This document shows, one piece after another, positions 17,589 to 26,944 of a stretch of 64,000 nucleotides of DNA (position 1 is its first letter; every line of letters starts with the position of its first letter). The position numbers were made by a program, and so were the translations under genes. The stretch covers positions 124,001-188,000 of the forward strand of contig CAZOPR010000002.1 in the NCBI GenBank assembly GCA_964581895.1, in the 5' to 3' direction. This stretch comes from Exilispira sp964581895. GTDB taxonomy: Bacteria > Spirochaetota > JAAYUW01. The notes under the pieces were generated by a model that was not told the DNA's origin, did not search any database, and saw nothing but the letters and a program-made list of their open reading frames with translations.

Positions 17589-18932
17589 ATGAAAATTGCA
17601 TTTAAAACTTTTGGTTGTCGTCTCAATATTTCAGAAACAGAATCTATCATTTCTCAGGTACAAGCAAAAGAAGATATTTCAAATGATATTGATGAAGCAG
17701 ATATAGTTGTCATTAACACCTGCACTGTAACTTCTGAGGCTGAAAAAAAATCTATCAGACTAATAAATCAGCTCTTAAAAGAAGGTAAATTTTGCATCAG
17801 TACAGGCTGTTTTGACCCCACAACATCAATAAAAAATGAAAAGTTAATATATCTTTCTCTTGATTACAAAGGGAAAGTAAATGAAATAATCGAAAAAATA
17901 GAAAATCTTTTTTATAATAATAAGATTAATCTTAAAGATTTTACTTTTAATAATTTAGATAAGATCGAATTATTAAAAAACATTGATTCTGATTCTTTTA
18001 ATTATAATAAAAGATTCTTAAATCCAGCATTAGATAAAAGATTTCATAGTAGAGCATTTTTAAAAATTCAGGATGGTTGCAATAATAATTGCAGTTATTG
18101 TAAAGTTCATATAGTTAGAGGGAAAGAAGTTTCGCTAAATTACGAACAAATAATTGATTCTTTAAACAAAATCTCTGATGCAGGTTTTAAGGAAGTGGTA
18201 TTAACAGGGATCAATATTGCAAAATATAGTTATAATAATCTTAATTTTTCATCACTTTTACAAAATTTATTAAATCTTTTTCCCGACCTTATTTTTCAAA
18301 TCTCTTCAATTGAGATAAATAACCTAGATGAAAAGTTTTTTGAAATAATTAAAAACAAAAATATTAAACCATATTTTCATCTTCCACTTCAATCTGGCTC
18401 AAATAAAATACTTTCTTTGATGAATAGACAATACAAAGTTGATGATTACCTTAAAGTTTTAAATAAAATAAAAGAAAATAGAAAGGATGCATTTTTATCT
18501 ACAGATATTATTGTTGGTTTTCCTGGGGAAGATAAAAAAACGATTTCTGAAACAGAAAGTGTAGTTTTAAGTTGTGGATTTCACCATCTTCATCTTTTTC
18601 CTTTTTCTAAAAGAGAAGGAACTTCAGCTTTTTATATGCAAGAAACTATGGAACAATCTGAAAAATCTTATTATATAGATAGACTAAACCATATTGTAAA
18701 AGGTAATAAAAAAAGATATTTAAATTCTTTTATAGGAAAAAATGATTATTTTATTGTAGAAAAAGTTCGAAAAAGTTCAATAAACCAGACAAATATAATT
18801 AGCGGAAAAAGTTATCATAATTTAATTGTTAATGCATATATTTCTAATAGATTTCAAATTAATAAAGGTGATTATCTTCAAATTTTTATTTTTGGAAAAG
18901 AAAAGAATGAACTTATGGCAATGATATTATGA
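17589..18932 (+). CDS. mtaB: tRNA (N6-threonylcarbamoyladenosine(37)) methylthiotransferase MtaB
   Basis: Radical SAM enzyme that adds a methylthio group to t6A37 of tRNAs reading ANN codons. The N-terminal UPF0004 domain starts FKTFGCRLNISETE and carries TCTVTSEAEKKS. The radical SAM cluster motif is CNNNCSYC in IQDGCNNNCSYCKV. PYFHLPLQSGSNKIL and DIIVGFPGED follow, and a TRAM-like end closes the 447 residues. The Arg in the TFGCRLN motif and lack of RimO features favour MtaB over MiaB or RimO. Its stop overlaps the start of rnhB by 4 bases (ATGA), so the two are translationally coupled. Confidence 0.9.
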   Translation: MKIAFKTFGCRLNISETESIISQVQAKEDISNDIDEADIVVINTCTVTSEAEKKSIRLINQLLKEGKFCISTGCFDPTTSIKNEKLIYLSLDYKGKVNEIIEKIENLFYNNKINLKDFTFNNLDKIELLKNIDSDSFNYNKRFLNPALDKRFHSRAFLKIQDGCNNNCSYCKVHIVRGKEVSLNYEQIIDSLNKISDAGFKEVVLTGINIAKYSYNNLNFSSLLQNLLNLFPDLIFQISSIEINNLDEKFFEIIKNKNIKPYFHLPLQSGSNKILSLMNRQYKVDDYLKVLNKIKENRKDAFLSTDIIVGFPGEDKKTISETESVVLSCGFHHLHLFPFSKREGTSAFYMQETMEQSEKSYYIDRLNHIVKGNKKRYLNSFIGKNDYFIVEKVRKSSINQTNIISGKSYHNLIVNAYISNRFQINKGDYLQIFIFGKEKNELMAMIL

Positions 18933-19516
18933 AATATATTTTAGGAATAGATGAAGCTGGTAGAGGCTGTCTTGCAGGTCCTGTATATGTCGCAGCAGTT
19001 TTATTTGACGAAGAGTATATTTGCCATTTTATAAAAGATTCTAAACTATTAAAACCAGAAAAAAGAGAATACGCTTATTCTATTATAAAAGAAAAAGCAA
19101 TCTGGTATCAATTTTATTCACTATCAAATATTGTAATAGATAATTTAGGTATATCTAAAGCTATCTATCTATTAATGAAACAACTTTATGAAGATGCGAA
19201 AAAATTCTACCCTGATTCAGATATTACGACAATAGTCGATGGAAATTTTGACCCTATAAAAAAGGAAAAAACTTTTTTTTTAATAAAAGCAGATAGAAAA
19301 ATAACAGCTGTCTCTGCGGCTTCTATTGTCGCAAAAGTCGAAAGAGATAACTATATGAAATCTATTTCCAAATATTTTCCACAATATTCATTTAGTTTTC
19401 ACAAAGGATATGGTACAAAAAAACATATTGAAGAGATTTTAAATTTTGGACTTTCTTCAATTCATAGAAAAAGTTTTATTCTTTCTTCTAAAGCAATAGA
19501 TTATGCTAAATCTTAA
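18929..19516 (+). CDS. rnhB: Ribonuclease HII
   Basis: RNase HII removes RNA from RNA-DNA hybrids and single ribonucleotides from DNA. The catalytic DEAGRG motif is at residues 8-13 (LGIDEAGRGCLAGPVYVAAV), a further Asp is in IVDGNFDP, and ADRKITAVSAASIVAKVERD supplies the remaining active-site residues. At 195 residues it is the normal length. It overlaps mtaB by 4 bases. The next gene downstream (proS) is convergent at 126 bases and the spacer holds no obvious terminator. Confidence 0.94.
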   Translation: MKYILGIDEAGRGCLAGPVYVAAVLFDEEYICHFIKDSKLLKPEKREYAYSIIKEKAIWYQFYSLSNIVIDNLGISKAIYLLMKQLYEDAKKFYPDSDITTIVDGNFDPIKKEKTFFLIKADRKITAVSAASIVAKVERDNYMKSISKYFPQYSFSFHKGYGTKKHIEEILNFGLSSIHRKSFILSSKAIDYAKS

Positions 19517-19642
19517 ATTCTCTTAAATTTTAATTTTATAGTATCTTTTATTTCCCCTATATTTCATTTTTTATAAATATTATTTTCCATAAATTTTTTT
19601 TCTTACTATACTTTATCTTTAAAATGTTATCTTAAAACTCTA

Positions 19643-21379
19643 TCACTGATATTTCAAGTATTCATTTTGAATCATTGCACCTAAAGTCTGTAATAGTTTA
19701 TCTTCGTCTACAATAATTTTTTCAGAACTTTTTCTAATTTTTATCTCATACTGTTTTTTTTCTATTAATTTTTGAGATACTATTACTTGAAAAGGAATAC
19801 CAATCAAATCTGCATCTGCAAATTTTATGCCTGCTGATTCTTCTCTGTCATCAAGTAAAACTTCAAAATTATTTTCAATTAATTCTTTATACAATTGATT
19901 TGCTTTTTCATAAACATCTTTATTTTTCTGATTCAAAGCAACAATATGAATTTCAAATGGAGCAACAGATATAGGCCAGATGATTCCCTTATCGTCATTT
20001 GATTCTTCTACAATGCTTCCAGCAAGTCTTCCAACACCTATTCCATAACAACCCATTACTGGATAAAATGCTTTACCTGTTTCATCTAGGACTTTTACAT
20101 CATATGCCTTTGTATATTTATCTCCAAGCTGGAAAATGTTACCTATTTCTATTCCTCTTGTGACCTTTAATGGTGTTCCACATTGAGGGCATAAATCCCC
20201 TTCCAAAACTTCTGAAAAGCTTTCGATACGCATATTGGGATAAGATTTGATATCGACATCTCTTTCAAAATTGAAATTTAAATAGTGATATCCTTCTTTA
20301 TTCGCTCCAGCGACAAGATTATTTGATTCAATAACAGTTTTATCTATATAAATATTGAGATCTTTTTTAACCCCAATGCATGAAGCATAACCAGGGACAG
20401 CACCAGTTGCAAGTATTTCCTTTTCTTCAGCAAACCTTAAGTATGCTGAATTGATCAATTTTTTCAGTCTTGTTTCATTAACCTCTCTATCACCTCGAAT
20501 AAGAATCAGGTAAATCTTATCTTTATCATCAGCATAAAAAACAGCTTTTACTGTCTTACTTTTATCTATCTTTAAAAAGTTTGCTACTTCTTCTATAGTC
20601 TTTTTCTCTGGCGTTTCTACTAACTGTAGTTGCTTCATCTCTTCTTTGAAACAATCAATCTTCGATGTTGCAACCTCTTTATTTGCTTTATATCCACAGG
20701 AATCACAATATACAATAGTGTCCTCTCCAGAAGGGACCAAAAGCATGAATTCATGTGATATCCTTCCCCCCATCATCCCTGGATCTGCTTGAACAGCTAT
20801 AAAATTTTTTAATCCAGATCTTTTAAAAATCTTTTCATATGCTTCATATACTTTACCATAATATTTTTTTAAGCATTCTTCATCTTTATGGAAAGAATAA
20901 CCATCTTTCATTGTAAATTCTCTAACTCTTATTATTCCACCTCTACATCTTGGTTCATCTCTAAATTTTAGTTGTATCTGATAAACCATTACTGGAAGTT
21001 GTTTATAAGATGCAAGTTCAGTTTTTGCTAAAAATGAAACTGCTTCTTCATGTGTCATAGCAAGAACCATCTCTTTTTCCCATCTATCAGTAAAACGAAG
21101 CAATTCTTCCTTTATGCTTTGATATCTTCCTGTTTTTTCCCACATCTCTTTTGGCTGAGCAAGTGGCATTAATATTTCCTGCCCATCTATTGCATTCATC
21201 TCTTCCCTAATAATTTCAGTAATTTTTAGTAATACTCTTTGTAAAAGTGGGAGATAAGAATAGATTCCTGTTGCGTTTTGCCTTAAAAATCCAGCTCTAA
21301 CAAGTAATTTATGAGAAATAAGCTCTGCATCTTTTGGATCTTCTTTTATCCTCATTCCAAATAAATTTTGAAGTTTCAT
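19643..21379 (-). CDS. proS: Prolyl-tRNA synthetase (bacterial type with editing insertion)
   Basis: Class II synthetase that charges tRNA-Pro. At 578 residues it matches the bacterial type. Class II core segments are visible (LLVRAGFLRQNATGIYSYLP near the N-terminus, KFRDEPRCRGGIIRVREFTM as motif 2, and GCYGIGVGRLAGSIVEE as motif 3). A YbaK-like editing insertion lies between motifs 2 and 3, with VAGANKEGYHYLNFNFERD. The C-terminal anticodon domain contains DDREESAGIKFADADLIG. The ribosome site is TAGGAGAAAAT. It has a probable separate promoter (21396-21424) although valS lies just 88 bases upstream on the same strand. Confidence 0.96.
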   Translation of the reverse strand: MKLQNLFGMRIKEDPKDAELISHKLLVRAGFLRQNATGIYSYLPLLQRVLLKITEIIREEMNAIDGQEILMPLAQPKEMWEKTGRYQSIKEELLRFTDRWEKEMVLAMTHEEAVSFLAKTELASYKQLPVMVYQIQLKFRDEPRCRGGIIRVREFTMKDGYSFHKDEECLKKYYGKVYEAYEKIFKRSGLKNFIAVQADPGMMGGRISHEFMLLVPSGEDTIVYCDSCGYKANKEVATSKIDCFKEEMKQLQLVETPEKKTIEEVANFLKIDKSKTVKAVFYADDKDKIYLILIRGDREVNETRLKKLINSAYLRFAEEKEILATGAVPGYASCIGVKKDLNIYIDKTVIESNNLVAGANKEGYHYLNFNFERDVDIKSYPNMRIESFSEVLEGDLCPQCGTPLKVTRGIEIGNIFQLGDKYTKAYDVKVLDETGKAFYPVMGCYGIGVGRLAGSIVEESNDDKGIIWPISVAPFEIHIVALNQKNKDVYEKANQLYKELIENNFEVLLDDREESAGIKFADADLIGIPFQVIVSQKLIEKKQYEIKIRKSSEKIIVDEDKLLQTLGAMIQNEYLKYQ

Positions 21380-21395
21380 ATTTTCTCCTAAAACT

Positions 21396-21424
21396 ATAAT
21401 AGATTATTATAAATTTTTAATCAA
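21396..21424 (-). promoter_or_regulatory. Possible promoter of proS
   Basis: On the minus strand TTGATT (21424-21419) is followed after 17 bases by TATTAT (21401-21396). These match the sigma-70 consensus at 4 and 5 of 6 positions. Start of transcription would be about 10 bases ahead of the ribosome site. AT-rich context makes chance matches common. Confidence 0.42.
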
Positions 21425-21467
21425 AAAACAATTATCCTAAATTCTATTCAGTTATTAAATTTTAATC

Positions 21468-24134
21468 TTATTTTTCTATCATTTTTAATTTTTCTTCAAG
21501 TTTATCTATCTTAATTTGATATTCCATTAGCTCTTTCTTTGTCCTTTCAATTATATCTGGCTTTGCTTTTTCAATAAAATCTTTTGAACTTAATTTTGTT
21601 TCAAGTTTTTCTTTTGTTTCGCTTATCTTACCTATCTCTTTTTTAAGTCTCTCTATCTCCTTTTCGATATCAACAAGACCTTCAATAATTAAAAATATTG
21701 AACTCTTTTTTACTATAGAAGTTGAAAATTTTTCAGAAGGTTCTTTTTCTATAAAATTTATCTGAGAAATCTGTGACAGAGACTTTATTATCTGACTTTC
21801 TTGTAAAATCAGTTTTTTTTCATTAACATCTTCTGTCTTGACTAGAAATGTAAGATTTTTATTGGTATGTAAATTCAACTCTGCTTTTATTGTCCTGATA
21901 TTTGTTATCAACTGCTCTATAAATGAAAAATCTTCCATAACCTTTTCATTGATAAAATTTTCATTATATTCAGGATATTTTTCGTTTGCTAAAATCTTTC
22001 CATTATTGGAAGTTATATATTGATATAGTTTTTCAGAAAGAAATGGCATTAAAGGATGTATTATTTTTAATATTGTAATTATTAAATATTTTAATATTTT
22101 TGATTTTCTGTTTTTTAAATTCATATCCGAACCAAATAAAAATGGCTTACAACTTTCAATATACCAATCGCAAAAATCATGCCAGATAAAATTATATATA
22201 TATTGAGCAATAAACTGGATTTTATAATTATCATAATAATGGTCTAACTGTTTTATAAGCTGATTTAATTTTGATAAGATCCATTTATCATAAAGATCAA
22301 ATTTATCATATATATTATCTATTTTTATATCACTTTCTGATTCTTCAATCTGCTCAATATATGGATAGGCAAATTTAAATGCATTGTAAAGTTTATTTGC
22401 AAAATTTCTACCCATTTCGAATTTTAATGGGTCAAGATTTATATCCTGGCCATCTGTGGAGAGATAAATAAGAGTAAATCTTAAGGCATCTGCTCCATAT
22501 TGTTTAACGATATCTAAGGGATCTATTCCATTACCTAAAGATTTAGACATTTTCCTACCAAACTTGTCTCTTATTAATGGAGTTAAATAGATATCATAAA
22601 ATGGAGGTTTATTTAAAAATGTTGAACCTGCAATAATCATTTTTATTACCCAGAAAAAAAGTATATCATATCCTGAAACTAAAAGGTCTGTAGGATAATA
22701 ATAATCAAGCATATCAGTCTTTTCTGGCCAACCAAGAGTTGAAAATGGCCATAACCAAGATGAAAACCAGGTATCGAGGACATCTTCATCCTGATGAATT
22801 TTATTGCTGCCACATTTAGGACATTTATTTACATTATTTTCAGAGACAATAACTTCATTACATTCATCGCAATAATATACAGGTATTCTATGACCCCACC
22901 ATAATTGTCTTGAAATACACCAATCCTTTAAGTTATCTATCCAATCAAAATAGATCTTTTCCCATCGTGAAGGATATATTTTAATAAGACCATTTTCAAC
23001 ATATTTTTTAGCTTCACCAGATAATTCCTTTAGCCTTACAAACCATTGGTCCGAAAGCATAGGTTCAATAACAGTATCACATCTTGAACAATGCCCTATA
23101 GAATGAGTATATCCTTCTACTTTAACAAGGAATCCCTCCTCTTTAAGCTGAGCGACTATTTTTTCTCTACATTGATACCTTTCAAGATTTGCGAACTGAG
23201 AAGGAAGATCATCTGTCATAAAACCATTATTATCTATGACATGAACCAGAGGAAGATTATGTCTTTTTGCGACCTCATAATCATTTGGATCATGAGCTGG
23301 AGTTATCTTTACAGCACCTGTACCAAAAGATGGATCCACATAATTATCCTGGATAATTGGTATCTCTTTATTTAAGATTGGAAGTATAACCTTTTTCCCT
23401 ATATAGTTTTTGTATCTTTCATCTTGGGAGTTTACTGCAACAGCAGTATCTCCAAGCATAGTTTCAGGTCTAGTTGTTGCGACAACAATATAACCAGTAT
23501 TATCAACAAGTGGATACTTTATATACCAAAGATTTGATTTTTCCTCTTTAGATTCGACCTCTTCGTCAGACAAAGCAGTTGTGCATCTTGGGCACCAATT
23601 TACAATATATTTACCTTTAAATATAAATCCTTTATTATAAAGTTCTACAAAAGCATGAACAACAGCTTTTGACATATCTTCGTCTAAAGTGAATTTTTCT
23701 TTTGACCAATCACAACTATCTCCAAGGTATCTTTTTTGCTTTTCTATATGATTTTTATGTTGATCTACAACTTCCCATACTTTTTCTAAAAATTTTTCTC
23801 TTCCAAGTTTTTCTTTAGTTAATCCTTCCTTTTTCAGCATTTTTTCAACAACATTTTGCGTGGCTATTCCTGCATGATCTTTACCAGGTATCCAGAAAAC
23901 ATTAAAACCTTTCATCTTCTTATATCTAATATATAAATCTTGAATAGAATCCTGAAGAGCATGACCCATATGAAGGACACCAGTAACATTAGGAGGAGGC
24001 ATCGGAATAACAAATTTTTCTTTTTCTTTATTTATCTCAACTTTAAATACTTCATTTTTTTCCCAAAAATCATAAATCTGCTGCTCAAAATCCAAAGGAT
24101 TATATTTTGTATCAAAAGATTTGTCACTAGACAT
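21468..24134 (-). CDS. valS: Valyl-tRNA synthetase
   Basis: Class I synthetase for tRNA-Val, 888 residues, the usual bacterial length. The nucleotide-binding HIGH-type motif is HMGH at 55-58 (PPPNVTGVLHMGHALQ), and KMSKS is present in FGRKMSKSLGNGIDPLDIV. The editing domain contains TTRPETMLGDTAVAV, and two zinc-binding CxxC pairs occur (CPRCTTALSD and CDECNEVIV with CPKCGS). A C-terminal coiled-coil arm of about 70 residues follows, as in other ValRS. The start is clear from the perfect GGAGG site. No T-box leader can be seen in the 160 bases upstream. Confidence 0.97.
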   Translation of the reverse strand: MSSDKSFDTKYNPLDFEQQIYDFWEKNEVFKVEINKEKEKFVIPMPPPNVTGVLHMGHALQDSIQDLYIRYKKMKGFNVFWIPGKDHAGIATQNVVEKMLKKEGLTKEKLGREKFLEKVWEVVDQHKNHIEKQKRYLGDSCDWSKEKFTLDEDMSKAVVHAFVELYNKGFIFKGKYIVNWCPRCTTALSDEEVESKEEKSNLWYIKYPLVDNTGYIVVATTRPETMLGDTAVAVNSQDERYKNYIGKKVILPILNKEIPIIQDNYVDPSFGTGAVKITPAHDPNDYEVAKRHNLPLVHVIDNNGFMTDDLPSQFANLERYQCREKIVAQLKEEGFLVKVEGYTHSIGHCSRCDTVIEPMLSDQWFVRLKELSGEAKKYVENGLIKIYPSRWEKIYFDWIDNLKDWCISRQLWWGHRIPVYYCDECNEVIVSENNVNKCPKCGSNKIHQDEDVLDTWFSSWLWPFSTLGWPEKTDMLDYYYPTDLLVSGYDILFFWVIKMIIAGSTFLNKPPFYDIYLTPLIRDKFGRKMSKSLGNGIDPLDIVKQYGADALRFTLIYLSTDGQDINLDPLKFEMGRNFANKLYNAFKFAYPYIEQIEESESDIKIDNIYDKFDLYDKWILSKLNQLIKQLDHYYDNYKIQFIAQYIYNFIWHDFCDWYIESCKPFLFGSDMNLKNRKSKILKYLIITILKIIHPLMPFLSEKLYQYITSNNGKILANEKYPEYNENFINEKVMEDFSFIEQLITNIRTIKAELNLHTNKNLTFLVKTEDVNEKKLILQESQIIKSLSQISQINFIEKEPSEKFSTSIVKKSSIFLIIEGLVDIEKEIERLKKEIGKISETKEKLETKLSSKDFIEKAKPDIIERTKKELMEYQIKIDKLEEKLKMIEK

Positions 24135-24188
24135 AATTCCTCCATAACTTCATTAAACATAAATCAATTAAATTTAAAATTTAAATTA

Positions 24189-24240
24189 TTTAAAGAAATT
24201 TTTCTGAAAATTTTTTTGTAAAATATGAAAATTTCTTAAA
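24189..24240. repeat. Imperfect inverted repeat upstream of valS
   Basis: TTTAAAGAAATTTTTC at 24189-24204 is nearly the reverse complement of GAAAATTTCTTAAA at 24227-24240, with a 22-base loop. It lies in the 160-bp gap between the cNMP-binding gene and valS. It could be a weak terminator or a leader structure; it has no G or C in the stem apart from two pairs, so stability is low. No T-box features (AG-box, T-box sequence) accompany it. Confidence 0.4.
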
Positions 24241-24294
24241 AAAATAGTTTTGTTATTCTTTTTAACCAATAATAATATTTGTTTTAATTATTTT

Positions 24295-24708
24295 TTACAG
24301 TTTCTGGATCATTTTTATTATTCTTTCAGACATATCCTGAATTATTTTATCAATCCAGCGAGGGTGTATTTTTAGTATCTCCTTAAACTCTTCTTTAGTA
24401 AATTTCAAAAATGTAGAATCCTCTCGAGATATGATTGTTGCAGAGCGAATAGTTTCTTCTAATACTCCCATCTCTCCAAATATATCCCCTTTTTCTAAAT
24501 AGGTTAAGACTTTATATGTGTCATGCATCTTCTTCGTTACAAACACTGAACCTTCTAAAATATAATATACATCAGAAGATCTTTCACCTTCATGTAATAT
24601 TATCTTGTTCTTTGGAAATTTAATAGAGTATTTTTCAACAAATCCTTCCGTTAAACCGCTTTCACCTTCAAATCCAAATCTGATAAAATCTTCCGTTAAT
24701 TTACTCAT
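24295..24708 (-). CDS. Cyclic-nucleotide-binding domain protein
   Basis: The 137 residues form a single cNMP-binding domain. NKIILHEGERSSDVYYILEG and the phosphate cassette FGEMGVLEETIRSATI are intact, keeping Glu and Arg, so cyclic nucleotide binding is plausible. There is no helix-turn-helix. The gene shares a layout with the next gene upstream (24760-25161), 51 bases away, and both lie on the valS/proS strand. The two probably arose by duplication of the same domain but have diverged strongly. The ligand and partner are unknown. Confidence 0.82.
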   Translation of the reverse strand: MSKLTEDFIRFGFEGESGLTEGFVEKYSIKFPKNKIILHEGERSSDVYYILEGSVFVTKKMHDTYKVLTYLEKGDIFGEMGVLEETIRSATIISREDSTFLKFTKEEFKEILKIHPRWIDKIIQDMSERIIKMIQKL

Positions 24709-24759
24709 AAAGTTATCCTACCAATTATTTTAATAATTTTCTTAATTCAATAATATTAA

Positions 24760-25161
24760 TTAAAAAGAGAAAGATTTCTGGTCTAAAAACTCCGAATTCA
24801 ATATTCTTAAAAAAGAAGATAATGACTTTATAGAGTATAAAGAAAGTTCCCAATTAATCGATGTATTTAAAAAGAAATCTGTTTTATTCCAAATATATAC
24901 AATTGTATTTTCTTCTGCAATTGCATCTATTATTCTTTCATCAAGAATTAATGATTCATCTATTCCAAAGATCTCGCCCTTTTGCCTATATACTTTGATT
25001 TTATCACCATTTTTTTTATTTATTCTTAGTGTTACAAGCCCATCTTTTATATAAAATATCGCTTCATCAGTGATTTTATCACCTTTCCTATAAATAAATG
25101 ATCCTCTTTCATAAAAAACTTCCTTACCATCCTTAAAAAGATTCTCAACCTGAAAATTCAT
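24760..25161 (-). CDS. Degenerate cyclic-nucleotide-binding-like protein
   Basis: A 133-residue protein with the beta-roll pattern of a cNMP-binding domain (GSFIYRKGDKITDEAIFYIK then GEIFGIDESLILDERIIDAI). The cassette that normally reads FGE...R(S/T)A has become FGIDESLILDERIIDA, losing the Arg-Ala pair that contacts the cyclic phosphate, so ligand binding is doubtful. A strong ribosome site (AGAGGAG) supports the start. It precedes another cNMP-binding gene by 51 bases. It may be a regulatory partner that no longer binds nucleotide, or may bind something else. Confidence 0.7.
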   Translation of the reverse strand: MNFQVENLFKDGKEVFYERGSFIYRKGDKITDEAIFYIKDGLVTLRINKKNGDKIKVYRQKGEIFGIDESLILDERIIDAIAEENTIVYIWNKTDFFLNTSINWELSLYSIKSLSSFLRILNSEFLDQKSFSF

Positions 25162-25472
25162 ATATTCTCCTCTAAAAAGTCAATATTTTATTAATTCCTT
25201 AAAAACAAAAATATTAAAAAAAATTTATAAAAAAATATAGAATAAAATTTTATACAAAAATTTTAAAAATTAAATTTCAAACTTTTAGCTAAAAAGTCAA
25301 TTTGTAACAAATAAAATGAAAGAATCCTTATTATAGTATCATATATTTTTTATTTTTTCTTTAGTAATATCTTAGCACATTTTTAAGAAAATAAAACTTT
25401 AACTTCAATCCAGAAAAATTATTTAATCCAGAAAAGTTATTTAATAAAACTTAATTTTTTCTCATAAAAAAT
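25162..25472. other. AT-rich spacer with no recognised element
   Basis: About 310 bases upstream of the degenerate cNMP-binding gene and downstream of gcvPB. The motif TTGACT occurs twice on the minus strand (near 25178 and 25290), neither with a convincing -10 at the right distance. A TATAAT on the minus strand at about 25333 has no -35. A short direct repeat (AATCCAGAAAA) is seen near 25410-25435. No gene or RNA structure is evident apart from the terminator that follows. Confidence 0.5.
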
Positions 25473-25499
25473 AAGGGCTACCCTAAAAGGGCAGCCCTT
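25473..25499 (-). terminator. Intrinsic terminator of the glyA-gcv operon
   Basis: A 12-bp stem (AAGGGCTGCCCT with AGGGTAGCCCTT, one G-T wobble) closes a 3-base loop, followed on the minus strand by ATTTTTTA. It begins 5 bases after the gcvPB stop. The plus strand also reads a T-run, so it could work both ways. It is the strongest hairpin in the window. Confidence 0.92.
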
Positions 25500-25504
25500 A
25501 TTTT

Positions 25505-26944
25505 TTACCATTTTAATTTTGGCTCTTTTGCCGCCTTAACCTCATCTAATCTTTTTACTGGCGTATTATTTGGAGCATTATGTAAAACTTCAGGATTTTC
25601 TTTGATCTCTTTAACAATATTTTCAATGACTGAAATAAAATAATCTAAAGTTTCTTTTGATTCTGTTTCTGTTGGTTCAATCATTAAAGCTTCAGGAACT
25701 ATTAGTGGGAAATAAATTGTTGGAGGATGAACTCCATAATCAAGCATCCTTTTTGCTATATCCAATGTTGAAACTCCAAATTTTTCTTTTATCTCTTTTC
25801 CGGTTAAAACAAACTCATGTTTACAAATTGTATCATAAGCAATATTTATAAGTTTAGATAATTTTACCCTAAGATAATTTGCATTTAATACTGCTTTTTC
25901 AGAAACTTCATTTAATCCCTTTTGACCCATAGATAAAATGTAAGTATAAGCCCTAACCATGACAGCAATATTTCCATAAAAACCAGAGACTCTACCTATA
26001 GATTGAGGTTTATCATAGGAAAGCTTATAGGAATTATTCTCAAAAACTATATCTGGAAGTGGTAAAAATGGGATTAGCTTTTCATTTACCATGATAGGAC
26101 CTGATCCTGGACCACCTCCACCATGTGGAGTCGAGAAGGATTTATGAAGATTAAGATGAACTACATCAAAGTTCATATCACCAGGTCTTACTTTACCTAA
26201 AATAGCGTTAAAATTTGCTCCATCATAATATAGTAATCCACCAGCATCATGAATGACTTTAGCTATTTCAATTATATTTTTTTCAAAAAGACCAAGTGTA
26301 TTTGGGTTTGTCAACATTAAACCAGCCAAATCAGGACCAACATGTTTTTTAACTTCATCAATAGAAACAAGTCCATTTTCATCCGATTTTATCTCGACAA
26401 CATCAAAACCAGCAATATGGGCTGAAGCAGGGTTTGTCCCGTGAGCTGAGTCTGGAACAAGTAATTTTGATCTTTTTTCACCTTTTGCATTAAAATAAGC
26501 TTTAAAAAGCTTCATACCTACAAATTCTCCATGTGCACCTGCAAAAGGTTGTAAAGTACCCCATTTCATTCCTGTTATTTCTGATAATGATCTTAAAAGC
26601 CTATATTGAAGTTCAAGTATCCCTTGAATTGTTGATTCATCCTGCAAAGGATGAATATTTGAAAAGCCTTCAAATTTAGCTGTTTCTTCATTTATCTTAG
26701 GATTATATTTCATAGTGCATGAACCAAGCGGATAAAATCCAAGATCAACACCAAAATTTTTCTTTGAAAGCTCAGTAAAATGTCTTACAACATCTACTTC
26801 TGAAAGTTCAGGGATTTGTCTATCAGATTCTGCTAAAATATTTTTAGGGTAAATTGATTCTATATTTAATTGGGGAATATCTGTTTTAGGTAGTATATAA
26901 CCAACTCTTCCAGTTTTAGATATCTCACTTAAAAGTTTTGTCAT
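25505..26944 (-). CDS. gcvPB: Glycine dehydrogenase (decarboxylating), P-protein subunit 2
   Basis: The catalytic half of the split P-protein. It carries the pyridoxal phosphate lysine K268 in LNLHKSFSTPHGGGGPG, and LGSCTMKYNPK and DSAHGTNPASAH are typical of this subunit. With subunit 1 it decarboxylates glycine and passes the aminomethyl group to lipoyl-GcvH. The length of 479 is usual for the two-subunit form. It overlaps gcvPA by 4 bases (ATGA) and is the last gene of the operon, with a terminator 5 bases beyond its stop. Confidence 0.96.
   Translation of the reverse strand: MTKLLSEISKTGRVGYILPKTDIPQLNIESIYPKNILAESDRQIPELSEVDVVRHFTELSKKNFGVDLGFYPLGSCTMKYNPKINEETAKFEGFSNIHPLQDESTIQGILELQYRLLRSLSEITGMKWGTLQPFAGAHGEFVGMKLFKAYFNAKGEKRSKLLVPDSAHGTNPASAHIAGFDVVEIKSDENGLVSIDEVKKHVGPDLAGLMLTNPNTLGLFEKNIIEIAKVIHDAGGLLYYDGANFNAILGKVRPGDMNFDVVHLNLHKSFSTPHGGGGPGSGPIMVNEKLIPFLPLPDIVFENNSYKLSYDKPQSIGRVSGFYGNIAVMVRAYTYILSMGQKGLNEVSEKAVLNANYLRVKLSKLINIAYDTICKHEFVLTGKEIKEKFGVSTLDIAKRMLDYGVHPPTIYFPLIVPEALMIEPTETESKETLDYFISVIENIVKEIKENPEVLHNAPNNTPVKRLDEVKAAKEPKLKW

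Noticed and set aside
24135..24294. T-box leader ahead of valS
   Set aside because: Only 160 bp are available and no T-box consensus sequence or specifier hairpin was found, just an AT-rich inverted repeat.
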